A DNA stretch of 64,000 nt from Posidonia oceanica. Lineage: Eukaryota; Streptophyta; Magnoliopsida; Alismatales; Posidoniaceae. The stretch lies in NCBI GenBank assembly GCA_037176725.1, contig JAZBRS010000059.1:7489001-7553000 (forward strand), written 5' to 3'. Of the stretch, positions 10,711 through 20,700 are shown piece after piece. How positions within the stretch are numbered: position 1 is the stretch's first letter; each line of letters begins with the position of its first letter. The translations under genes were made by a program, and so were the position numbers. The notes beneath the pieces were generated by a model. That model did no database searches, was not told the origin of the DNA, and saw nothing but the letters and a program-made list of their open reading frames with translations.

Positions 10711-11752
10711 AAATATCTCTCAAATTACTTACTAGAAAATTTGATTGGAAACCTAACATCATATGAAGTACAAATGCAAGAAAAAGAAAATGAAAAACAA
10801 ATAAACAAGAAAACTATTGCATTAAAAACAACTATTGAATCAGAAGAATCAGAAAATGATGATGATGAAAAAATTGCTCTCTTTTCAAGAAAATTCAAGA
10901 GATTTATCAAAAATAGAAAATTTCAAAAGAAAGGAAAATTTCCTGAGAAAATAAAAGATCAAGATGAGGCACCTCTTTGCTTCAAGTGTAACAAACTAGA
11001 ACATCTCAAAAGAGATTGCCCTTTACTAAAAATGAAGAATTATAGAAAAGAATCTAAAAAGTCAAGAAAGAAGGCTCTTCATGCTACTTAGGATGACAGT
11101 GATTCTTCTTCTTCAGATGAAGAATCTTCTGAGAATGAAAGAACAAATATGTGCTTCATGGCACAAGAAGATATTTCTCTATCCCAAAGTGAAGATATGG
11201 AAGAGTTATTAAATGCTTTTAATGAATTATATGAGCAATACAAACAATTAAAAGTAACATCTAAAACTCAAAACCAACAAAATAAAGAACTAATTAAAGA
11301 AAACAATGCACTTGTAAATGAAGGAAAAATGCTACTAAGTGACAATGAAGAACTTAACATCAAGAATACTGAATTAAATATGAGTATAGGACATATGAAA
11401 TATAAGATTAACAATTTAGATAAAGACATAAAAACCCTAAAAGAGAGAAGCAATGATCTACTAAATATTGTTGTAAAATTTACAAAGGGAAAAACAAAAT
11501 TTAGATATGTTACTATCGAGTCAAAGAGCCTCATTAAATAAACAAGGTGTAGGCTTTTCTCATTTTCAAAACACACCATATGAAAATGGATTCATAAGAG
11601 AAACCACACAAGAAAAATATATATTTGTTATTAAGAAACATACTCCATCTAAGTGGGTTCAAAGGGATAATTATGGGAGACTAATTCATAAAACTCCTCC
11701 CACTCAAATATGGGTGCCTAAGACTTTACTTTCATCAAATGTAGGAAAATGA
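10711..11752 (+). pseudogene. gag: Sirevirus gag, C-terminal part (zinc knuckle, coiled coil)
   Basis: The frame resumes at 10711 with KYLSNYLLENLIGNLTSYE. A CX2CX4HX4C zinc knuckle (CFKCNKLEHLKRDC) lies near 10977-11020, followed by a basic tail and a TAG at 11089-11091. After this stop the same frame runs through an acidic Ser/Glu stretch. A ~100-residue heptad-rich, Asn/Lys/Glu-rich coiled coil follows to about 11500. A one-base slip there moves reading to the frame open at 11507-11752 (SSQRASLNKQGVGF...PPTQIWVPK). The knuckle binds element RNA, and long coiled coils are typical of Sirevirus Gag. Inactive: one stop and one frameshift. Confidence 0.82.
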
Positions 11753-13143
11753 TATGTTCAAAGTGGATCTTGGATAGTAGCTGCTCTTGTCACATGACCG
11801 GAGATCATAGTCTCCTAAGTATATTAAAGTCTAAAGACGATGGAACAGTCACGTTCAGAGACAATGCTAAAGGGAAAATTGTCGAGATTGGGAATATAGG
11901 TAATCCTGACAACCCTTCTATTGAAAATGTATTGCTGGTAGATGGGCTAAAGCATAACTTAATTAGTATTAGTCAATTATGTGATGTAGGCTATAAAGTC
12001 TTGTTTGATCCAACAACAAACAAAGTAATTTTTACTAGGAATAGGAAGCATAATGTGTACAAAATAAAAGTATCCTATAAAACAAATAAAATCATATCCT
12101 GTATTGCTTCTACACATGATGATGCTTGGTTATGGCATAGAACACTTGGCCATGCCAGTATGGGTCAGCTATCTAAATTGTCCAAAGGTAATTTTGTAAA
12201 TGGTTTACCGAAAATTGATTTCACAAAAGATAAATTATGTGATGCATGCCAATTTGGAAAACAAATTAAATCATCTTTCAAATCAAAAGAAATGATTTCT
12301 ACTACCAAACCTTTGGAATTGATTCACATCGATTTATTTGGTCCAAGTAGAACTATGAGTTTAGGAGGAAAAATGTATGCTTTTGTTTTAGTTGATGATT
12401 TCTCCAGATTTACTTGGGTTTTATTTTTGGCAAACAAAAACGATGTATTTCTTGAATTACAAAAGTTTTGCAAAAAGGTTCAAAATGAGAAAGGCCTGAA
12501 TATCATCAAAGTAAGAAGTGATCATGGAGGAGAATTTGAAAATGATAATTTTGAAAGTTTTTGTGAAGAAAATGGTTTTGAACACAATTTTTCTTTTCCA
12601 AGGACTCCACAACAAAATGGAGTTGTAGAAAGAAAAAATAGAACATTACAAGAAATGGCCAGAACTATGTTATGTGAAAACAATCTGCCTAAGAATTTCT
12701 GGGCCAAAGCTGTCAACACAGCATGCTACATATTAAATAGAATTTTACTTAGACCTATGTTAAATAAAACTCCTTTTGAACTTTGGTCTTGTAAACTTCC
12801 ACGTATTTCTTATTTCAAGGTTTTTGGATGTAAATGTTTTATTTTAAACACCAAGGACAATTTGGGCAAGTTTGATCCTAAATCTGATGAAGGAATATTT
12901 CTAGGATATTCCTCAAGAAGCAAAGCATATAGAATCTTCAACAAAAGAACTTTAACTATTGAAGAATCCATGCATGTGAATTTTGATGAAAATGTTATCA
13001 AAACTGTAAATCTTGAAAATGAAGGAGATGTCATAGAAAATCAAACCATTGGTATTAAAAATAATGAAGACATAAATAGTGTAGAAGAACCTGAAAATAA
13101 ATCATCTAATTGGCAATTCATGCATGGACATTCTAAGGAATAA
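11749..13143 (+). pseudogene. pol: Sirevirus protease and integrase
   Basis: Open for 464 codons. The aspartic protease site reads ILDSSCSCHMTGD, so the third residue of the DSG triad is Ser rather than Gly; this predicts a damaged protease. The GAG_pre-integrase HHCC zinc site follows (WHRTLGHAS ... CDACQFGK), near residues 130-170. The integrase core (rve) has its D,D35E triad in HIDLFGP, RSDHGGEFE and NGVVERKNR. The C-terminal copia domain is present (FGCKCFILN, SDEGIFLGYS). A TAA at 13141-13143 ends the frame just before RT, where a functional copy would continue. The domain order PR-INT-RT is diagnostic of Ty1/copia. Confidence 0.88.
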
Positions 13144-14765
13144 ATTATTGGAGAAATCTCAAAAGGAATATTAACTAGATCTAAATTAGATCATGAATGT
13201 GCTACTTATACTTTTATTTCATCTATTGAGCCTAAGAATGTAAATGAAGCTTGTAATGATGAATTTTGGATGATTGCAATGCATGAAGAATTAAACCAAT
13301 TTGAAAGAAATAATGTATGGGAACTAGTTCCAAAACCTAAAGATCATACCATAATTGGAACAAAGTGGGTTTATAGAAAAAATTAGATGAATCTAGAAAA
13401 GTAGATAGAAACAAAGCTAGGCTAGTGGCTCAAGGGTACAATCAAGAAGAAGGAATTGATTTTGATGAAACATATGCCCCTGTAGCAAGACTAGAATCTA
13501 TAAGGATGTTATTAGCTTATGCTAGTAGTATGGGTTTTAAACTCTATCAAATGGATGTCAAGAGTGCTTTCTTAAATGGAGTAATTGAGGAAGAAGCATA
13601 TGTAAAACAACCTCCTAGATTTGAAAATGATCTTCACATTGATCATGTATACAAATTGAATAAAGCACTTTATGGATTAAAACAAGCTCCTAGAGCTTGG
13701 TATGATAGTTTAAAGAAATTTCTAATTGAAAAAGGGTTCATCATTAATGGAGTTGCTGATACAACCCTGTTTATCAAGAAAAATGATAAAGATATTTTAT
13801 TGATTCAAATATATGTTGATGACATCATCTTTGGAGCAACAAATGAATAATTATGTGAGGAATTTTCCAATGTTATGAAAGAAGAATTTGAAATGAGTAT
13901 GATGGGAGAATTAAATTATTTTCTAGGATTCCAAGTTAAACAAATGAAAGATGGAATCTTCATTTTTCAAGAAAAATATGTAAAGGAATTATTAAAAAGA
14001 TTCGGAATGGAAAACTCAAAAGAGGCAAAAACGCCAATGAGTACAAATACAAAACTTGATAAAGATGAAGATGGGATTGACATATATCAAAATATGTATA
14101 GAGGCATGATTGGTTCTTTACTGTACTTAACAGCTAGTAGACATGATATTATGTTTAGTGTCTGTCTATGTGCTAGATATCAAGCTGTACCTAAGGAATC
14201 ACATCTAGTGGCAGTCAAAAGGATATTTAGATATTTACAAGGAACCAAAGATTTAGGACTATTCTATCCTAGGAATTCAAACTTAGACTTAATAGGATAT
14301 AGTGATGCAGACTATGCTGGATGTAAAACTGATAGAAAGAGCACTAGTGGAACATGTCAATTTCTTGAACATTCATTGGTTTCTTGGTTTAGCAAGAAGC
14401 AAAATAGTGTCGCATTATCCACTACTGAGGCGGAATACATCGCAGCTGGGTGTTGTTGTGCACGAGTACTGTGGATGAAACAAACTCTAAAAGATTATGA
14501 TATATTATTTAACACAACACCAATCTATTGTGATAATACAAGTGCCATAAACTTATCTAAAAATCCTATACATCATTCAAGAACCAAACATATAGAAGTG
14601 AGGCATCATTTTTTAAGAGATCATGTGGCTAAAAACAATATAAAATTAGAATTTATACCCACCACTGATCAGTTAGCAGATATTTTTACAAAACCACTTA
14701 ATGAATCAAAATTTGTAAAAATTAGAAGAAATCTAGGTATATGCAAGGCATGTGAAATTATATAA
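13144..14765 (+). pseudogene. pol: Sirevirus reverse transcriptase and RNase H
   Basis: RT begins in the frame of the upstream ORF (NEFWMIAMHEELNQFERN-type start, about 13255-13380). It shifts by one base near 13381 and continues to 14765. Seen motifs: ARLVAQGYNQEEGIDFDETYAPVAR, QMDVKSAFLNG (catalytic Asp), LYGLKQAPRAWY, and YVDD at 13812-13823. A TAA at 13848-13850 interrupts the frame, after which the RT thumb (MGELNYFLGFQV) and RNase H follow (GYSDADYAG, STTEAEYIA, YCDNTSAI, HIEVRHHFLRD). The family reverse-transcribes element RNA in the particle. Catalytic motifs survive, but one frameshift and one stop disable expression. Confidence 0.88.
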
Positions 14766-14799
14766 AAATAAAATAATTTTTTTTTGCAAAGAAATCATA

Positions 14800-15090
14800 A
14801 TCAGCATACCGAATTCCATCGGTCTACCGTTCTCTGTAAAATCTGACAGTATTTCGGTGCACCGTTATTGACCGGTCTACTGAAAATCCCTGATTTGGTA
14901 AAATCTTTTCTATCGATCTACCGAAAAATCCTGTTTCGATAGAACTTTTTGAATCGGTCTACCGAAAATCCCTGTTTCGATAAAACCTTTTATACCGATC
15001 AACCGGTTTAGCCAGCTGTATCGAGCAAATGGCATACGGCTCACATTTCAGCATACCGTTTTATTTAAAAATTGCTCTTCCGTTATAAAA
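14800..15090 (+). promoter_or_regulatory. Palindrome cluster plus TATA box ahead of the extra ORF
   Basis: Between pol and the accessory ORF lie about seven CGG(N4)CCG-type palindromic motifs. One is the perfect 10-bp CGGTGCACCG at 14855-14864. There is also a loosely repeated ~55-bp unit (ATCGGTCTACCGAAAATCC-like, near 14880-15000). TATAAAA follows at 15084-15090, then a CT-rich leader of about 180 bp to the ATG at 15270. The order palindromes, TATA, leader mirrors U3 of the element's own LTR. A promoter function is inference. Confidence 0.45.
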
Positions 15091-15269
15091 ACCTAGGGCT
15101 TCGACCAGTACCTCTTCACCGTATTTTTCCGATCGACCGCTCACAAGCCCTCCAGTCCTCCTCTCTCCACCGTTTCCTCACCCTAGACATCCCTCCGGTC
15201 TTCCTCTCCACCGGTCCTCACTCTCTCCAGCACTCATTCTCTCGCTCCTCTCCCTCATTCTCCTCTCCA

Positions 15270-16292
15270 ATGGCGCCAAGGAAGAGTCAAGCATCCAAGC
15301 CAAAGAGGAAAGCTCCGGCCATTGCTGCCACCGACTCCTCCGACAACAATGACCACACCCACAGCAACAAGGACCTTCTCTTCGCCTCCGACGAAGCTAT
15401 GAAAGCCCACCGGGAGTTCTTTGCGAACAGGGAGGTTCTCACTGGTAGAAAGGTTGTTTTCCATTCCTTAGGAGACAATATAGGACCATTATTTGATGTT
15501 CAATCATTAAATCCTTTTCTTGCTTCCATTGGTGACATGAGATATTATCCACAATTAGTTTCACAATTTTATGCCAATTTAAGCATTTCTCATGACACTT
15601 TAGAATCGTACCTATTAGGAGTAGATATGCCCTTTGATGAGGTTCTTATAGGACAACTACTAAAAATTCCTTCCTCTGGTATTGATATCACACTTTCTAT
15701 TGAGGAATTAGGTTGGTCTCATTTAGAAATCAACAAAGCCATTTCTTTGAATAAGAGAAACACTTTCATACCCAATAAAATCAACCAATTGACCAAAGAA
15801 TCTAGAATTATTGCATACATTCTAGCTGCAAATATAATTCAAAAGAAAGGCTATTTTGATGAGTTAAGTGCAATGACATGTAAAGGTGTTTATGCAATAA
15901 CCAAGAAAATACGTGTAAATTGGTCCCATGTCATTTGCCATCATATGTCTCACATCAAAACCAAACTATTCTATGGCCCCTATCTCACATATCTTTTCCT
16001 TCATTATGGCATTCCCTTGATCCATGAACCATCACTTCCCATTAGATCCAAAGCATTAGATTTAGTCACAATAAATAAAATGGCGCAAGCATTCGATAGG
16101 TCCAAAGCTTCTAAGGGATCACAACCTTCTTCTTCAAGTGCTCAAGCACAAGAAGTTGAAAGCTCTGATGAAGAAGAAGAAAATGACAACATTGTCAAGG
16201 AGGAAATTGAGAAATTGAGAAAAGAGATTGAAAAAATAAAAGTTCGCCAAGCTACAAACTATGCAATGCATGTGAATGGAGATACAAAGTAG
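15270..16292 (+). CDS. Sirevirus 3' accessory (env-position) protein, intact
   Basis: A 340-residue ORF with no stop. The ATG at 15270 (context CCAATGG) was chosen because upstream in-frame sequence has no other ATG. Layout: a basic N terminus (MAPRKSQASKPKRK, a plausible nuclear-localisation stretch); an acidic/Asn-His linker; a ~200-residue globular part from about residue 50 (GRKVVFHSL, QFYANLSISHDTLESYLLGV, ESRIIAYILAANIIQKKGYFDELSAMT); then a Ser/Glu-rich tail ending in a short coiled coil (IEKLRKEIEKIKV). The globular part resembles the 'putative plant transposon protein' domain seen 3' of pol in some plant retroelements. I see no signal peptide or transmembrane segment, so an envelope role is unsupported. 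It is the only intact ORF of an otherwise decayed element. Confidence 0.75.
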   Translation: MAPRKSQASKPKRKAPAIAATDSSDNNDHTHSNKDLLFASDEAMKAHREFFANREVLTGRKVVFHSLGDNIGPLFDVQSLNPFLASIGDMRYYPQLVSQFYANLSISHDTLESYLLGVDMPFDEVLIGQLLKIPSSGIDITLSIEELGWSHLEINKAISLNKRNTFIPNKINQLTKESRIIAYILAANIIQKKGYFDELSAMTCKGVYAITKKIRVNWSHVICHHMSHIKTKLFYGPYLTYLFLHYGIPLIHEPSLPIRSKALDLVTINKMAQAFDRSKASKGSQPSSSSAQAQEVESSDEEEENDNIVKEEIEKLRKEIEKIKVRQATNYAMHVNGDTK

Positions 16293-17317
16293 TGCAATGG
16301 CAGAAAAGGGTCGATGATTGGCAATGCAAAATTGAAATAAAAATGGAGGATCAACACGAAGAAATCTTGAAATATCTTCGAGGAAATCCGCCTTCTCCGT
16401 GAAGTGACTAATTCCATTTTGTATTGTATCATTGACATCTTATGAATTATTTATATGTCTCTATGAATGATGTGTTTTATAACAAATATTTTCTAACTCT
16501 ATGAATTTATTACAAATATGTTCTAAGTTTTATGAAATCTTGAATGATTCTATGAATGAGTAAAAATTCTTGAATTTTATATCATTATGCATCTAAATAT
16601 AAATTATGAAAATCTTTTACATATATGATTATTTGGCTAAGCCGTATGGATATGATTGGCATGTCAGTTACTATGACATAAACATGCTTTTGTAAGAAAT
16701 CAAATGAGTATAGCTTAAAAAAAATTCTTTGAAAAAAATTCCTTGAAAATCTTATAAAAGTAAATTATTGCAAATCCAAAATTTTCGGTTTGTTTACCAT
16801 GATTGGTGTAAGGGGGAGCGTAATGAATATGGATATGATGAATTTTATGCTTATTGGATATCATCATATAGTTAAACCTAATGGATGGAAATTTTTTTAT
16901 ATCCTCTGCTCTTAAGTACGAAAATAATGCTTATTGAAAATTATATAAATGTTATGGTATTTTGGACCGAAATCTGATTTACTATGAACATACCATGCAA
17001 AATAGAATATTTTTGGATCAATATGGATCAATACAAGTATTTGTCAAACTTGTATCATGATTACACTGTCTGAATGCATGCTAAATGTTTTAAATATATA
17101 TATATACTCCTTGCTCGATTAGAAACTTTTTGTATTATGACAAAAAGGGGGAGAAAATTATGAAAATAAATTTTTAACTAGGCCTATAGAAATGGGGAGC
17201 AAAAATAAAATTATTACATTATCTCTGCTTAAATTTTATCATGCTTATTGATAGGGGGAGAAATTTAAAAATGGATATTTTAAGTATAGTTTTTGTCATC
17301 ATAAAAAAGAGGGAGAT
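16293..17317 (+). other. Sirevirus 3' non-coding region with repeated polypurine motifs
   Basis: AT-rich, non-coding. GGGGGAG-type purine motifs occur at about 16809, 17146 and 17253. The real polypurine tract abuts the 3' LTR at 17303-17317 (AAAAAAGAGGGAGAT). Multiple PPT-like copies upstream of the 3' LTR are a described Sirevirus trait. Confidence 0.7.
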
Positions 17318-17700
17318 TGTTGAAAATAAACAATGCGATATTTAATTTTGATGATAACAAATGAGACTAATGATATTTCTTGAGAAATATATTTCTTAAT
17401 CTGTTTTTTAAGATAGGTGGAATATCTGAAGAAACTCTACTTATGAAGAAACTCAAGAGCTCAAGGAAATATTTCGCATGAAGTCTACATAAAGACAAGA
17501 AGACTTCAGAAGTTTTTATGTGTGGTGTAAAATTATTATTTGTATTTTTCTTGATGTAATTCTGGATGTATGTAATCTCCAAATCATCCTAAATACACCT
17601 AGGAAAATATCCATACCCAAAACCAGAAGTAAACACTGAGAAAAATCCTAAGTTTAGAAGTAAGGTCAAAATCGGCATATCGATTTTTGTCCGGTATACC
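17318..17700 (+). repeat. Sirevirus 3' LTR, left part
   Basis: First 383 bp of the 3' LTR, starting TGTTGAAAATAAAC and matching 5951-6334. It is interrupted in the motif GGTATACC by the Tat-type solo LTR and resumes at 23766 after the duplicated ATACC/ATACT. Confidence 0.9.
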
Positions 17701-20700
17701 TATGGTAATCCCGGTGTTCAGATCGTCCATGCACACTGCCAAAGCTCACGTGCACCGATCAGAATCAGGCTCACTATTAGCGGCTATGTCCGAGAAGGAA
17801 GACATAACTCGAAAACATTTAAAAAAAGAAAAAAGGGGGAAGAAAAGAAGAAGATAAGACAAAATCGGAGTCGCCACCAAGTCTATTAGATCGGGAGACA
17901 AGGAAAATCGGGGAAATGCGTGAATAATCACGCAAAACCAAGCAGAAGATGCAATGCAAGGCAATGCAGAAGAAATGAGATGCAAATGAATGCAAATGAT
18001 GTGACTCATGCCTAGGATAAAGGCGATATGGTCATTGCAGGCCAAGAGAGAGGGCAAGGACTCCTGTTACGTGCGGGGAAGGTGTTAGGCACCCCCGACA
18101 CGCCCGAGAATCGGTCTTTCTAGGCTTACGCTCGCATACGCAGGGAAATGCAGATTTGAATGCCTAAGTGCCAATGAATGCCTATCTAAATGCTCAAAGG
18201 TGTGCTCTAAGTGATGAAAAGCGTGCAAGGAAGGTAAACGTGCAGTCTAAGCGCTCAGCAACGCTGTCTGTGTTCCGAACCGGGCGAAACCTGGCTCGAA
18301 AGAACTCCAGGCAGTAAGCATCACTACCCTATATGCAAATGCAGGCGATAAAACAAAACAGCGGTGAAAACAGGCAATGCGGGCGACATGCAAGAGGAAA
18401 CAACGTAAAACACGCAAAACGGTGCGAGAAGCGAAGCCGATACGCAAAGCGATACGAGAAACGAGGCGAGAACGCAAAACGATGCAAGAAACGAAGCAAG
18501 AACGTCAAAACGGTGGAAGAAACAAAGCAAGAACATAAAACAGTGCGAAAAACAAGGTTGGCATGCAGAACGGTGCAAGAAACAAGCGAGGCACGCAAAA
18601 CGGTGCAAGAAACAAGCGAGGCACGCAAAACGGTGCAAGAAACAAAGTCGGCACGCAAAACGGTGCAAGAAACGAAGCGACACGCAAAACGGTGCAACAA
18701 ACAAAGCGGCATGTAAAACGGTGCAAGAAAAAAGCGACACGCAAAATGATGCAAGAAACAATGTCGGACACGCAAAACGGTGCAAGAAACAAAGTCGGGC
18801 ACGCAAAACGGTGCAAGAAACAAAGCGGCACGCAAACAGGTGCAAGAAACAAAGCGGCACGCAAAACGGTGCGAGAAACAAAGCTGGGCACGCAAAACGA
18901 TGTAAGAAACAAAGCGGCACGCAAAACGGTGCGAGAAACAAAGCGGCACGCAAAACGGTGCAAGAAAACAAAGCAGCGTGCAAAACGGTGCAAGAAAACA
19001 AAGCGACATACAAAACGGTGCGAGAAACAAAGTTGGGCACGCAAAACGATGCAAGAAACAGAGCGGCATGCAAAACGGTGCGAGAAAACAAATCAGCACG
19101 CAAAACGGTGCGAGAAAACAAAGCAGCACGCAAAACGGTGCGAGAAACAAAGCAGGCGCGTAAAACAATGCAAGAAAACAAAGCGGCACGTAAAACGGTG
19201 CAAGAAACAAAACGGCACGCAAAACGATGCAAGAAACGAAGCGGCACGCAAAGAGGTGCAAGAAACAAAGCGGCACGCAAAACGGTGCAAGAAACGAAGC
19301 GGCAGGCAAAACGGTGCAAGAAATAAATCGACATGCAAAACGATGCAAGAAACAAAGTCGGGTACACAAAACGGTGCAAGAAACAAAGTCGGGCACGCAA
19401 AACGGTGCAAGAAACAGAGCGGCATGCAAAACGGTGCGAGAAATAATGCTGGCACGCAAAACGGTGCAAGAAAAAAGCGAAAAAGAGTGCGCAAAAGCCA
19501 TGCAATGCGAATGATATGCAAAAGATGCTGCCGAAGTTCAAGAAGGCTTACCTTGGAAATGTGAAGCCTGATCTGAAATCTCATTGGTCCATGCTGAAGA
19601 GCGTTCCGCCGGGGTCGCCCAGGTAGCTTAGCTGAGAAGATCCAATGGCTGGATCTGAAGATATCCAGACTTCAAGGCAGGAGGCCAGAACTGGGGAGAA
19701 GATGAGATCTAAGTGTAAAAGGGGCCTAAGGGGTGTGCAAAACAGGTTTTCCCGTGTAAACGGGAGCTAAGAATGCCTGAGTGTGTGCAGGGGATGCCGG
19801 ATGCAAGAATGCAATGCGTGCAGAATGCAAGAAGAGACTTAGAGATGACTTTTTCAGAAAAAAAGGGACTTACATGCAATTTTGAAAAAGATGGGGGTTT
19901 GAATGCAATTTTACAGAATGCAGGGTTCCAAATGCAAATTTTTTAGGGTAGCCATGCATCAGGACAGGTTTCAAAGTCGAATGGTAAATCAACATGCAAT
20001 TTTGAGATCAACAGGGTTTAAAATGCAATTTTTCCAGCAAAACAGGGGCCTATGTGCAGTTTTTCAAACATGCAGGGTCTAAAATGCAATTTTATAAGCA
20101 AACTATGCATTTAAATACATACTGTGAGCATGCAGATGACCTATATGCAATTTTCAAGTCATGCAGGGTCAAAAATGCAATTTCATAAGCAAAATATGCA
20201 TTTAAATGTATGCTGTGCGTTAATGAAGGACCTATATGCAAAAATCAGAAAATATGAGGGAAATGATGCAATGCAGTAAAGAAAATTGAAAAATGAATAT
20301 CTAAGTTAACAGAACAGATGACCAAAGTGCAAATAAGGAAAACAGTAGAGACTGAAAATGCAATTTACTAAGGTAAAGTTAGAGCATTAAATCAAATTAA
20401 TATCAGGAGGACTAACATGCAATTAACTGATTTTTGGGTTTTTTCCATGCAATTTCATAAGATTTACATACGAAATTAAATGAATAATAACAGAGGCAGG
20501 ACCAGAACGCAAATAAGCAAGAAAGTAAGGCAAATATGCAATTTTATAACAAAAAAACATAGGTAAGCAAAAATAAATGCACAGTGATTGGAGGAAGGAG
20601 AGCCACTGTAGCAGAACGCTACCAATGGCCTAAGGAGGCGGAGTGGGGGTGCTGGAGAGGCGCTGAGAGGCTGGGAGCCTTCGCCGGAGCAGCACGGAGG

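Noticed and set aside
15072..15269. Extended N terminus of the Sirevirus accessory protein from 15072
   Set aside because: It starts at TTG and covers the TATA box and CT-rich leader; the first ATG is 15270.
18324..19541. Long Cys/Phe-rich (minus) and Lys/Arg-rich (plus) ORFs of up to ~400 codons
   Set aside because: They are translations of a tandem array whose ~30-bp period is a multiple of three, so several frames stay open. No domain and no unique sequence.
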